Positions 18,564 to 27,312 of a stretch of DNA of 64,000 nt are shown here, one piece after another. Under the pieces are notes generated by a model. It was not told the origin of the DNA and ran no database searches. It was given only the letters and a program-made list of their open reading frames with translations. The position numbers and the translations under genes were made by a program. This DNA comes from Pseudomonas sp. GM21 (GTDB taxonomy: Bacteria > Pseudomonadota > Gammaproteobacteria > Pseudomonadales > Pseudomonadaceae), in NCBI RefSeq assembly GCF_000282215.1, contig NZ_AKJS01000034.1, positions 1 to 64,000 of the forward strand, read 5' to 3'. The first letter of the stretch is position 1, and the number at the start of each line of letters is the position of its first letter.

Positions 18564-19667
18564 ATGAAAAGAATTCGTCAAAGGTGCTCGTTGCTGCTGG
18601 CTGTTGCGTTGTCGCTGAGCGCTCAGTGGGGGGTGGCTCAAACCGCGGCAGTGGTGTCGCCCTTGGGCACGCCGGCGATGCATGTTGCGCCGTCGCAAAA
18701 AACCGTGCTGCTTGACCTCGCGCGCGCCGGCGCGAGGCTCGTCGCAGTAGGGGAGCGCGGCATCGTGATGCTCTCAGACGACAATGGGCAGAGTTGGCGT
18801 CAAGCCGACGTGCCGGTATCGGTCACGCTCAGCGCTGTGCAGTTTGTCAACGACCGCCAAGGCTGGGCTGTAGGCCATGCGGGTGTGGTGTTGGCGACGA
18901 CCGATGCGGGCGAGCACTGGACGTTGCAACTAGACGGTACCCGTGCGGCGCAGATCGAGCTGACGGCTGCGCGCAATGAGCAGGCCGCCGCCACCGATGC
19001 GTCAGCAGCGGAAGCTCGAATCGCCAGTGCTGAGCGCTTGGTAGCGGATGGTCCGGACAAGCCGTTCCTGGCTATGAAGTTTGTGGATGCCCAGCGCGGT
19101 TTGATTGTCGGCGCGTTTGGCCTGGCGATGCAAACCGTCGATGGCGGTGCAACCTGGACGTCGACCATGGGCCATATCGACAACCCGATGAACCTGCATA
19201 TGTATGCTATCAGCCAGCAAGGGCAGCGCTGGTTTGTTGCCGGTGAGCAAGGGTTCCTCGCCCGGTCGGATGACGATGGTGCCTCGTTCGCGCAGTTGGA
19301 AAGTCCGTATGGAGGCAGTCTGTTTACAGCGCAAAGCCGCTCCGATGGCGCGCTGTTGGTTGCGGGCCTGAAAGGCAATGCATTTATCAGCCACGATGCT
19401 GGCGACACCTTCCAACCGCTCAACGTTGGGTTACCCATCTCCTTTAGTGACTCCGTGGTCTTGGCCAGCGGCCAGGTGCTGTTCGCCAATCAAGGTGGGG
19501 GCTTATACGTTAGCGACGGCCGCAGCGGCGATGCCCTGCGTGCGTTGACCAAACCATTGGGGCTGCCGGTGGCCGGCGTGATCCAGGCTGATGATGGAAG
19601 CCTGATTGTTGCAGGATTTAGCGGGCTTACGCGTGTGCCGCTGCCAGCTAATGTTGTTTCGGAGTGA
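18564..19667 (+). CDS. YCF48-like beta-propeller periplasmic protein
   Basis: A 367-residue YCF48/BNR-repeat protein. A signal peptide (about 1-27, ending GVAQT) is followed by repeated propeller units with the GWAVGHAGVVLATTDAGEHW pattern (about 95-115), GLIVGAFGLAMQTVDGGATW, FVAGEQGFLARSDDDG and FISHDAGDTF. YCF48 proteins act as assembly factors in photosystems. In heterotrophs they accompany DUF1302/DUF1329/MMPL genes and probably scaffold the same envelope complex (inference). The ATG at 18564 follows GAGG. The MMPL gene begins 4 bp after the stop. Confidence 0.85.
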   Translation: MKRIRQRCSLLLAVALSLSAQWGVAQTAAVVSPLGTPAMHVAPSQKTVLLDLARAGARLVAVGERGIVMLSDDNGQSWRQADVPVSVTLSAVQFVNDRQGWAVGHAGVVLATTDAGEHWTLQLDGTRAAQIELTAARNEQAAATDASAAEARIASAERLVADGPDKPFLAMKFVDAQRGLIVGAFGLAMQTVDGGATWTSTMGHIDNPMNLHMYAISQQGQRWFVAGEQGFLARSDDDGASFAQLESPYGGSLFTAQSRSDGALLVAGLKGNAFISHDAGDTFQPLNVGLPISFSDSVVLASGQVLFANQGGGLYVSDGRSGDALRALTKPLGLPVAGVIQADDGSLIVAGFSGLTRVPLPANVVSE

Positions 19668-19671
19668 GGCT

Positions 19672-22176
19672 ATGAACGTTTTTGGTACCACCTTGGCCGA
19701 CGGCCAACAAACCACCGCGCAGTTTGATCCTCGCTCTGGCTCTATCCTTGAACGGGCGCTGTTCAATCACCGCTTCTGGGTGTTGCTGTTTTGCCTGCTG
19801 ACCACCCTGGTGCTCGGCTATCAATGCAGCCGTGTTGAGCTCAACGCCAGCTTTGAAAAGATGATTCCCACGCATCATCCCTATATCGCCAACTACCTTG
19901 AGCACCAACAAGAGCTCAGTGGTTTAGGCAATGCGTTGCGCATCGCGGTAGCCAATAAAAATGGCGATATCTACGACCCTGACTACCTGCGAACCCTACA
20001 GGCCTTGAGCGATAAGATTTATCTGCTGCCGGGTGTTGATCGCGCATTTATGAAGTCGCTGTGGACACCCGCTACAAGGTGGGTTGCGGTGACGGAGGAG
20101 GGGTTGGATGGTGGCCCAGTTATTCCCGATGACTATGACGGCAGCTCGTCGAGTCTGGCCGCTTTGCGACGCAACGTGCAACTGTCCAACGAAATTGGCC
20201 AACTGGTTGCCTTTAGCCAGACCTCCAGCATCATCTACGTCCCCCTGCTGGCCACCACCACGGATGGCAAACCTCTCAATTACACGACACTTTCGGAGCA
20301 GCTGGAGTCGCTGCGCAGTGAATACCAGAGCGCCAACGTCGATATCCACATCACAGGTTTTGCCAAGAAAGTCGGCGACCTGATCGCAGGCCTGCAGCAG
20401 ATTGTGCTGTTCTTTGCGATAGCCATTTTTATCACCACAGTGGTGCTCTACTGGTACACCCGCTGTGTGCGCAGCACCTTGCTGGTGGTGCTATGTTCCT
20501 TGATTGCAGTGGTGTGGCAGCTCGGTTTATTGCCCTTGATCGGGTACCAGTTGGACCCTTATTCGGTGTTGGTTCCCTTTCTGGTCTTCGCCATTGGCAT
20601 GAGCCATGGCGCGCAGAAAATGAACGGCATCATGCAGGACATCGGTCGCGGCATGCACCGCGTTGTGGCTGCCCGTTTTACGTTCCGTCGCCTGTTTCTA
20701 GCGGGACTCACGGCCTTGTTGTGTGATGCGGTCGGTTTTGCCGTGCTGATGATCATCAAGATCCAGGTCATCCAGGACCTTGCTGTTATCGCCAGCATAG
20801 GCGTGGCCGTGCTCATCTTCACCAACCTCATTCTGTTGCCGGTGCTGCTGTCCTATGTGGGCGTAAGTGGGCGCGCCGCGACGCTGAGCTTGAAAAGCGA
20901 GCAGGCCGAAAGCGCCGGACAGAGCCGCCACTTTTTTTGGCGCTTCCTCGACTTGTTCACGCAGCGGCGCTGGGCAAGCTTGTGTATTGGCGTCAGCCTC
21001 GCACTCGCGGCGCTAGGGTTTATCGTTGGTTTGCAACTGAGCATCGGTGATCTTAATGTTGGAGCACCGGAGCTGCGGCCAGACTCGCGCTATAACCAGG
21101 ATGATGCATTCATGACCCGCAGTTACGGGGCCAGTAGTGACCTGTTCGCGGTGATGATCAAAACCCCTGCCGGTGCCTGTGCGCGCTACGACATTCTTAA
21201 CAAGGTCGATGCGCTGGACTGGCAACTGCGTGCCCTGCCTGGGGTGGACGCCACCAACTCTTTAGCCCTGCTGAACCGCCGCATGCTGGTCGGCATGAGC
21301 GAAGGCAGTCCGAAGTGGTACGAGCTGCAGAACAACCAAGCGATGCTCAACATGATCACCGCCAGCGCGCCGCGTGGTTTGTACAACGAAAATTGCAGCC
21401 TGCTGACCCTGTATGCATACCTCACCGACCATAAGGCTGAAACTCTGACGCGGCTGGTCGACCACGTGGAGCAGTTCGCCGCCGCCAACAACACTGACGA
21501 GGTGCAGTTCCTCCTTGCCGCCGGCAATGCCGGTATCGAGGCAGCCACCAACATCGTGGTCAAGCAGGCCAACCGCGAGATGCTGTTCTGGGTTTACGGC
21601 GCCGTGATCCTCCTGTGCCTGATCACCTTCCGCTCCTGGCGCGCCACGGTGTGTGCCGTCATTCCGCTGATGCTTACCTCGGTGCTCTGTGAGGCGCTGA
21701 TGGTGTGGCTGAACATCGGCGTAAAGGTCGCCACTTTGCCGGTCATTGCGCTGGGGGTCGGCATTGGCGTGGACTACGCGCTCTACGTGATGAGTATTTT
21801 GCTCGGCCATATGCGCCAAGGTGAAAGCCTTTCCCAAGCGTATTACCGCGCGTTGGTTTCTACCGGCAAGGTCGTGATGCTGACCGGGGTGACTCTCGCT
21901 ATTGGCGTGGGAACCTGGGCCTTTTCACCGATCAAGTTCCAGGCCGACATGGGTGTGCTGCTGGCCTTCATGTTCCTTTGGAACATGGTGGGCGCGCTGG
22001 TGCTGCTGCCGGCGCTGGCTTACTTCCTGTTGCCGCTCAAGCGCGTATACAAAGGCCAAGCGAGCCTGGCCACCGTCACGCGAAGCACCGAGCGCGATGA
22101 TGTTCCGTTGGACGCCGTCACGCAACCGTACCCAACGGGGCAGCAAGAATCCCTGCTACTGGTTCAGCGGCGCTGA
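19672..22176 (+). CDS. MMPL/RND-family transporter
   Basis: An 834-residue RND-superfamily exporter of the MMPL/HpnN type. It has an N-terminal TM (about 30-50), a periplasmic loop, a block of five TMs (about 245-400), a second TM and loop starting near 440, and a final block of five TMs (about 640-800) with GVGIGVDYALYVMS, the usual RND TM4/TM10-like signature. Such proteins move hydrophobic molecules (steroids, hopanoids, lipids). With DUF1302, DUF1329 and YCF48 proteins it probably forms a transport system for the pathway substrate; direction unknown. The ATG at 19672 follows GGAGTGAGG and is 4 bp after the YCF48 stop. Confidence 0.88.
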   Translation: MNVFGTTLADGQQTTAQFDPRSGSILERALFNHRFWVLLFCLLTTLVLGYQCSRVELNASFEKMIPTHHPYIANYLEHQQELSGLGNALRIAVANKNGDIYDPDYLRTLQALSDKIYLLPGVDRAFMKSLWTPATRWVAVTEEGLDGGPVIPDDYDGSSSSLAALRRNVQLSNEIGQLVAFSQTSSIIYVPLLATTTDGKPLNYTTLSEQLESLRSEYQSANVDIHITGFAKKVGDLIAGLQQIVLFFAIAIFITTVVLYWYTRCVRSTLLVVLCSLIAVVWQLGLLPLIGYQLDPYSVLVPFLVFAIGMSHGAQKMNGIMQDIGRGMHRVVAARFTFRRLFLAGLTALLCDAVGFAVLMIIKIQVIQDLAVIASIGVAVLIFTNLILLPVLLSYVGVSGRAATLSLKSEQAESAGQSRHFFWRFLDLFTQRRWASLCIGVSLALAALGFIVGLQLSIGDLNVGAPELRPDSRYNQDDAFMTRSYGASSDLFAVMIKTPAGACARYDILNKVDALDWQLRALPGVDATNSLALLNRRMLVGMSEGSPKWYELQNNQAMLNMITASAPRGLYNENCSLLTLYAYLTDHKAETLTRLVDHVEQFAAANNTDEVQFLLAAGNAGIEAATNIVVKQANREMLFWVYGAVILLCLITFRSWRATVCAVIPLMLTSVLCEALMVWLNIGVKVATLPVIALGVGIGVDYALYVMSILLGHMRQGESLSQAYYRALVSTGKVVMLTGVTLAIGVGTWAFSPIKFQADMGVLLAFMFLWNMVGALVLLPALAYFLLPLKRVYKGQASLATVTRSTERDDVPLDAVTQPYPTGQQESLLLVQRR

Positions 22177-22213
22177 GCCACCGCCATCAATAACAACAAG
22201 AGAGGGCTTTGTG

Positions 22214-22339
22214 ATGAACGACATGAAGGTGTGTTTGATCAGCGTCGGAAAGATGATGAGGCACGAATTGATCGCCGGCATGGCCAGCTATGGCGCTGCT
22301 ATGTGCAGTATTTCGGTGGACCTTGACCGTGATTGCTGA
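22214..22339 (+). CDS. Possible 41-residue leader peptide before the MFS gene
   Basis: An open frame beginning MNDMKVCLISVGKMM, with an excellent AAGAGAGGG ribosome site 7-8 bp before it and AACAACAA (22192-22199) upstream. Its stop overlaps the presumed GTG start of the MFS gene by 11 bp, so translation could be coupled. I recognise no family. It may instead mark a rearranged N-terminus of the MFS gene, whose own start has a poor ribosome site. Confidence 0.4.
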   Translation: MNDMKVCLISVGKMMRHELIAGMASYGAAMCSISVDLDRDC

Positions 22340-23519
22340 ACGCCAGGCGGGTTTACCTCAGTCGCTGCTGTTATTACTCGGCAGTTGTCTGCCGGTGCTC
22401 GGCGCAGTGCTTTTGGCACCGGTACTGCCGCGCATGCAAGAACATTTCTCCTCTACCCCTGGTGCGGCCGTGCTAGTACCGGTGGCACTGACGCTTCCGG
22501 CGTTGGTAATCGCCCTATTGGCCCCCTTTGCCGGTGTGATTGCTGACCGGGTTGGCCGTAAGTCGTTACTGCTGGGCGGCATGCTGCTCTACACGCTGTG
22601 CGGGGTATTGCCGCTGTGGCTTGAGTCACTTAAAGCCATCGTTATCAGCCGCGCCGGGATCGGTCTAGCCGAGGCTGCGATCATGACCTGCTGCACAACG
22701 CTCATGGGGGACTACTTCGACGGCACAAAGCGCGAACGCCTGTTTGCCTTGCAAATGGTCTCAACGTCACTGTCGGCGGCTGTGTTCATGGGGGTAGGCG
22801 GATTACTGGGTGAGAATGGTTGGCGCACGCCCTTTGCGTTGTACACCGTCGGCCTGTTGTTCTTGCCATTGATGGCGGCTCTTTTGTGGGAACCACGCGA
22901 ACGATCGGCGGTGGAGGGCGCCGCGGCGACCGGCCGTTTTCCCTGGGCCGCGCTGTTGCCGATCTATGGCATGACCATGCTCGCGGGGGCGAGTCTGTTC
23001 GTCGTGCCGGTTCAAGTGGGTTACTTGCTTAACCTGCTGCATGTCGATGCGCCTCAGCAAATTGGCATGACCATGGGGGCTAGCCAACTGGGTGTAGTAG
23101 CGGGTGCCTTGAGCTTCCGGCTTCTGGGCAGCCAATCGCCAAAACGGCTGTTGTTGCTGGCCTTTACGATGGCCGCCATTGGCGATTTGCTGATGGCCTA
23201 CGCCCAAAATCATCCCTTGGTAATCGTGGCTGTGCTGATCAACGGTTTGGGCATCGGCTTGATGCTGCCAACCTTGATCACCTGGGTCATGTCACTGGTT
23301 GATTTCCACCATCGCGGACGCGCCAGCGGCGGCTTCACCGCCGCGATTTTTGCCGGCGAGTTCATCAGCCCCCTTATGGTCCTTGCCATCACTCGGGGTG
23401 ACACCAGCGAGCTGCCTGGCGCCCTGATGCTGGTCGGCGCGTTGCAGTTGCTGGTGGCATTGGGGTGCATGAGCCTGCGCTCACGCAAGGTCGTGCCGCT
23501 GGCTCGCCACAACCCCTGA
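22329..23519 (+). CDS. MFS transporter (drug:H+/aromatic-acid type)
   Basis: A 396-residue major facilitator with about 12 predicted TMs. The TM2-TM3 loop motif GVIADRVGRKSLLL (motif A) is near 70. It is probably an inner-membrane carrier for the substrate or a by-product. The start is uncertain: GTG at 22329 gives a conventional N-terminus (ERQAGLPQSLLLLLGSCLP), 22290 is also open, and the best ribosome site belongs to the overlapping frame at 22214. It follows the MMPL gene in the same direction and precedes the VanB-like reductase gene. Confidence 0.8.
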   Translation: MIAERQAGLPQSLLLLLGSCLPVLGAVLLAPVLPRMQEHFSSTPGAAVLVPVALTLPALVIALLAPFAGVIADRVGRKSLLLGGMLLYTLCGVLPLWLESLKAIVISRAGIGLAEAAIMTCCTTLMGDYFDGTKRERLFALQMVSTSLSAAVFMGVGGLLGENGWRTPFALYTVGLLFLPLMAALLWEPRERSAVEGAAATGRFPWAALLPIYGMTMLAGASLFVVPVQVGYLLNLLHVDAPQQIGMTMGASQLGVVAGALSFRLLGSQSPKRLLLLAFTMAAIGDLLMAYAQNHPLVIVAVLINGLGIGLMLPTLITWVMSLVDFHHRGRASGGFTAAIFAGEFISPLMVLAITRGDTSELPGALMLVGALQLLVALGCMSLRSRKVVPLARHNP

Positions 23520-23637
23520 CACACATATGCGGTTCGCCTAGCCCGATGCCTTGGTGGCGATCACCAAATGCGCCAACGAGCGACGCAGAAATGGCTTTCT
23601 GGCGAGGCAGCCGAGCGCTAAGTACGAGGATGAACAT

Positions 23638-24591
23638 ATGATCGATGTGCAAATTACCCGCAAACAGCGTGAAGCTGACGGCATTTACAGTTTTGAACTG
23701 GCGGCGGTTGACCGATCAGTCCTGCCGCCCTTCAGCGCAGGCTCACATATAGACGTCCACTTGCCCAATGGCCTTGTGCGCCAGTATTCACTGTGTAACC
23801 ACCCGGAAGAGCGCCATCGCTATCAGATTGGCGTGCTGCTGGATCCCAACTCCCGTGGCGGGTCCAAAGGTATGCACGAGGTTGTGAAAGAAGGCTCAAC
23901 GTTGCGTATCAGCGAGCCGCGCAATCTTTTCCCTTTGGAGCATGAGGCTGCATACAGCTTTCTATTTGCCGGCGGCATCGGCATCACACCGATTCTGTGC
24001 ATGGCGGAACGTCTGGCAAATGCCGGCAAGGCGTTTGAGCTGCACTACTGCGGGCGCAGTGCTTCTGGAATGGCGTTCGTTGAGCGCCTGCGCGAGTCAG
24101 GGTTTGCAACCTGTGTGCATTTTCATAGGGATGATGGCGAGTCTATTCAGCGACTGAACACGGCGCGGGTGTTGGCAAATGCCGATCCCTCGCATCACCT
24201 GTACGTCTGCGGTCCCACCGGCTTTATGGAACATGTGCTGGGAACAGCCCGTGAGCAGGGTTGGCAAGATGCTCAGTTGCATCGTGAGTACTTCGCCGCG
24301 GCGCCGACCGGCGCCGCCGACAGCGACAGCTTTGAAATCCAGCTAGCGAGTTCTGGCCTGCGTCTGCGCGTGCCTGCTGATCGCAGCGTTGCCGATGTGC
24401 TGCTGGACGCTGGCGTCGATGTTCCGCTGTCGTGCGAGCAAGGTATTTGCGGCACCTGCATAACCCGCGTTCTAGAAGGTGTGCCAGACCATCGCGATAT
24501 GTTTATGACCGATGCAGAACACGCTCGTAATGACCAATTCACACCGTGTTGTTCCAGGGCCAAGAGTGCCCTTCTTGTCCTTGATCTTTAA
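23638..24591 (+). CDS. VanB-like oxygenase reductase
   Basis: A 317-residue paralogue of VanB with the same plan: FMN barrel with [22 protein letters not shown] domain with [17 protein letters not shown], and C-terminal [2Fe-2S] domain with CEQGICGTC and TPCCSRAKS. All four cluster cysteines are present. The ATG at 23638 has ACGAGGA before it. It should supply electrons to the Rieske oxygenase encoded at 25210, and perhaps also to the one at 9280, which has no reductase of its own. Identity to VanB is high by eye, so cross-talk with VanA is possible. Confidence 0.88.
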   Translation: MIDVQITRKQREADGIYSFELAAVDRSVLPPFSAGSHIDVHLPNGLVRQYSLCNHPEERHRYQIGVLLDPNSRGGSKGMHEVVKEGSTLRISEPRNLFPLEHEAAYSFLFAGGIGITPILCMAERLANAGKAFELHYCGRSASGMAFVERLRESGFATCVHFHRDDGESIQRLNTARVLANADPSHHLYVCGPTGFMEHVLGTAREQGWQDAQLHREYFAAAPTGAADSDSFEIQLASSGLRLRVPADRSVADVLLDAGVDVPLSCEQGICGTCITRVLEGVPDHRDMFMTDAEHARNDQFTPCCSRAKSALLVLDL

Positions 24592-24601
24592 GGTGTATGT
24601 G

Positions 24602-25192
24602 ATGACTCAACCTATATCCAAAGAAGCCATCGAGCAGCTGTTCATCGGCGCCCGTTCGCACAATGGCTGGCGTGATCAAACGGTGCCCGACGCGTTGCTG
24701 AGCCAGCTATACGACATGCTCAAGCAAGGGCCGACCAGCAATAACTGTTGTCCGGCGCGCTTTGTTTTCGTGCGCTCGAATGCTGGCAAGCAGCAGTTGT
24801 TGCCAGCCCTCAAGGGGCATAACGGCGAGAAGATGTTGCAGGCTCCGGTCACGGCCATCGTGGCATTTGATACCCGGTTTTTCGAGTACCTGCCCGAGCT
24901 GTTTCCCATCTATGACGCGGGCGCTCCGTATCGCGACAACCCTCAGGGGGCGCATGTCGCTGCTCTGCGCAATAGCAGCTTGCAAGGCGCTTACTTAATG
25001 TTGGCGGCCCGGGCTTTGGGCCTGGATTGTGGTCCGATGTCCGGCTTCGATAACGCGCTGGTAGACGCCACGTTTTTTGCTGATGGTCGCTGGAAAAGCA
25101 ATTTTCTGTGCAGCCTCGGTTATGGCGACCAGAGCAAGTTGAGGCCGGCCGGTCCGCGTCTGTCTTTTGCTCAGGCTTGCCGTCTGGCCTGA
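24602..25192 (+). CDS. Nitroreductase-family, RutE-like reductase
   Basis: A 196-residue FMN nitroreductase-family enzyme. It matches E. coli RutE in length and in conserved stretches: ARSHNGWRDQTVPD near 17, KQGPTSNNCCPARFVF near 41, APVTAIVAFD, and GLDCGPMSGFD. RutE reduces malonic semialdehyde to 3-hydroxypropionate; homologues also reduce quinones or nitro groups. Here it lies 10 bp after the VanB-like gene and 17 bp before a Rieske oxygenase gene, so it may reduce a semialdehyde or quinone intermediate. The ATG at 24602 directly follows the previous gene's stop region. Confidence 0.82.
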   Translation: MTQPISKEAIEQLFIGARSHNGWRDQTVPDALLSQLYDMLKQGPTSNNCCPARFVFVRSNAGKQQLLPALKGHNGEKMLQAPVTAIVAFDTRFFEYLPELFPIYDAGAPYRDNPQGAHVAALRNSSLQGAYLMLAARALGLDCGPMSGFDNALVDATFFADGRWKSNFLCSLGYGDQSKLRPAGPRLSFAQACRLA

Positions 25193-25209
25193 CCACCTGG
25201 AGAACCACG

Positions 25210-26316
25210 ATGAGTGTTCACGTTACCCAACCGTTTGATCCGCTACACGACAAACCCGCTGCCGCATTTCCGCTGGATCAGTGGTATGTCGCGGGCTTTT
25301 CCTGGGAACTCAATAACAAGCCGTTGGCGCGAACGTTGTTGGGTGAACCACTGGTTATATTCCGAACCGGTAACGGTCAGGTAGCGGCATTGGAAGATCG
25401 CTGCTGTCACCGCTCCGTGCCGCTGTCGCTGGGTACTGTGGAAGAGCAGGGGGTACGTTGCGGATATCATGGGCTGCTGTACAGCACGTCCGGCCAATGC
25501 CTGGAAATTCCAGGGCAGGTGAAAATTCCGGGCAAAGCCAAAGTGCGCTCGTTTCACATATGCGAGCAAGATCAGATTCTTTGGGTTTGGTTTGGCCACG
25601 ATGTGCTGGCCGCTCCGTTACGCGAGCCGCCTGCCTATCCTCATCACACCAGCGGCGAATACCTGTTTGGCGGTGACGTGTACCACTATGACGCCCCCTG
25701 GCAGCTTATCCACGACAACTTGCTGGACCTAAGCCACCTGGGTTATGTGCACTTGCACACTATCGGCGGCAACGCCCGTATCCACATGAACGCCCAGACC
25801 CAAGTCGCTGGCGATGAAGAGTCGGTACGGGTGGTGCGTTATATGCCGGAGTCCGATCCTCCACCGACTTATACCGCAGCGTATCCTTTCAAAGGGAAAA
25901 TTGATCGCTGGCAGGAAATCGAATTCCACCTGTCGCACCTGAAAATCTGGACAGGCGCCGTGGACGCCGGCAGCGAGCCAGTGGACGATCCCAAACGTGG
26001 TGGTTTCCATATGCGTGGCTTCCACGGCATCACTCCGGAAACCGCCACCAGCTGTCACTACTTCTGGAGCATGGCCACCAATCCAGTTTCAAACCCGGAC
26101 GAGACTTTGCGCAAGGTGCTGGAACAAACCCAGCTGACCTTCGATGAAGACAAACAAATCATTGAAGCCCAGTACGCCAATCTGCTGCGTTTCGGTGTGC
26201 AGCCTATGATCGATATTCATGTTGATGTCGGACCTAACCGGGCGCGGCGGATCGTCGATAGCTTGCTCCAGAGTGGGCGCTCCAACGCCGAACAGAACGA
26301 CGAGGTACGCCCATGA
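25210..26316 (+). CDS. Rieske aromatic oxygenase/demethylase, oxygenase component
   Basis: A 368-residue VanA-like Rieske oxygenase with C65, H67, C84 and H87 as cluster ligands; the motif reads CCHRSVPLS rather than the usual CPHR. The iron-site motif IHDNLLDLSHLGYVH gives N170, D173, H176 and H181. The paired reductase is encoded at 23638. The ATG at 25210 follows CTGGAGAACC. Its stop overlaps the FAH gene start by 4 bp (ATGA), so they are co-translated. O-demethylation of a methoxy-aromatic is the likeliest reaction; substrate unknown. Confidence 0.86.
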   Translation: MSVHVTQPFDPLHDKPAAAFPLDQWYVAGFSWELNNKPLARTLLGEPLVIFRTGNGQVAALEDRCCHRSVPLSLGTVEEQGVRCGYHGLLYSTSGQCLEIPGQVKIPGKAKVRSFHICEQDQILWVWFGHDVLAAPLREPPAYPHHTSGEYLFGGDVYHYDAPWQLIHDNLLDLSHLGYVHLHTIGGNARIHMNAQTQVAGDEESVRVVRYMPESDPPPTYTAAYPFKGKIDRWQEIEFHLSHLKIWTGAVDAGSEPVDDPKRGGFHMRGFHGITPETATSCHYFWSMATNPVSNPDETLRKVLEQTQLTFDEDKQIIEAQYANLLRFGVQPMIDIHVDVGPNRARRIVDSLLQSGRSNAEQNDEVRP

Positions 26317-27302
26317 AGTTAGCCAGCCTCAAGTCCACGAGCCGCGACGGCCGGCTGGTGGTGGTATCGCGCGACCTGCAACGGGCCTTGGATGTCAGCG
26401 ATATTGCTACCACGTTGCAAAGCGCGGTGGAAAACTGGAGCCGGGTTGAACCCTTGCTGCAGGAACGTTACGGCCAGCTCAATGATGGCCAGGCCGCCGG
26501 CGCATTTGCGTTCGACCCTGCGCAAGCTGCCGCACCTTTGCCGCGTGCCTATCAGTGGTGCGACGGTTCAGCGTTTCTGAGTCACGGTGAGCTGATGCAA
26601 AAGGCCTTTCACCTGGATCCGATTGAAGGGGTTGAACAGACGCCTCTGATGTATCAGGGCGCAGGTGATGATTTTCTCTGCGGTCGGGATGACATCGTCT
26701 TGCCAAGCGAAGCCCACGGCATCGATTTCGAGGGCGAGTTCGCTGTACTGGTAGACGATGTGCCAATTGGCTGTTCCGCGACGCTGGCCGTCAGCCATGT
26801 GAAGTTGGTGCTGCAACTCAACGATGTCAGCCTGCGCGCTCTAGCGCCACGGGAAATGAAAACCGGCTTTGGCTTTCTGCACGCCAAGCCATCTTCGAGC
26901 TTCGCTGCCGTAGCCGTCACACCCGATGAACTGGGCGAGGCATGGCGGGAGGGGAGGGTGCATTTGCCTTTGAAGGTTGAATGGAACGGCGAGTGGTTTG
27001 GTCACCCGAACGGCGGCGCCATGCACTTCAGCTTCTTCGAGCTGATCGCCCATGCCGCGCTGACTCGCCGTCTCGGCGCCGGTACCTTGATCGGCTCAGG
27101 TACGGTTTCGAATCACGATCGCAGCGTCGGTTCAGCGTGTATTTCTGAGCGCAGAGCCATCGAAATGATAACCCACGGTGAACCTCAAACTGGCTTTATG
27201 CGCTTCGGCGACCGCGTGCGCATGGAGGTTGTTGGCGCAGATGGCCAGTCGATATTTTCCGCGATCGATCAACGTGTAGTGCAGGCCGAAGCCGTGCAGT
27301 AA
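26313..27302 (+). CDS. FAH-family hydrolase 1
   Basis: A 329-residue fumarylacetoacetate-hydrolase-family protein. Metal ligands in GIDFEGEFAVLV are E140 and E142, with D171 in LQLNDVS. The C-terminal GAGTLIGSGTVSN is typical of the FAA hydrolase core (GTGT-type motif). Such enzymes hydrolyse a C-C bond in a dioxo acid or hydrate/decarboxylate ring-fission products. Its ATG lies in the stop of the upstream Rieske gene. It is clearly different from the two FAH proteins of the leftward row (36117, 38288), so three separate substrates or steps are possible. Confidence 0.85.
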   Translation: MKLASLKSTSRDGRLVVVSRDLQRALDVSDIATTLQSAVENWSRVEPLLQERYGQLNDGQAAGAFAFDPAQAAAPLPRAYQWCDGSAFLSHGELMQKAFHLDPIEGVEQTPLMYQGAGDDFLCGRDDIVLPSEAHGIDFEGEFAVLVDDVPIGCSATLAVSHVKLVLQLNDVSLRALAPREMKTGFGFLHAKPSSSFAAVAVTPDELGEAWREGRVHLPLKVEWNGEWFGHPNGGAMHFSFFELIAHAALTRRLGAGTLIGSGTVSNHDRSVGSACISERRAIEMITHGEPQTGFMRFGDRVRMEVVGADGQSIFSAIDQRVVQAEAVQ

Positions 27303-27312
27303 GGAGAGCAGT

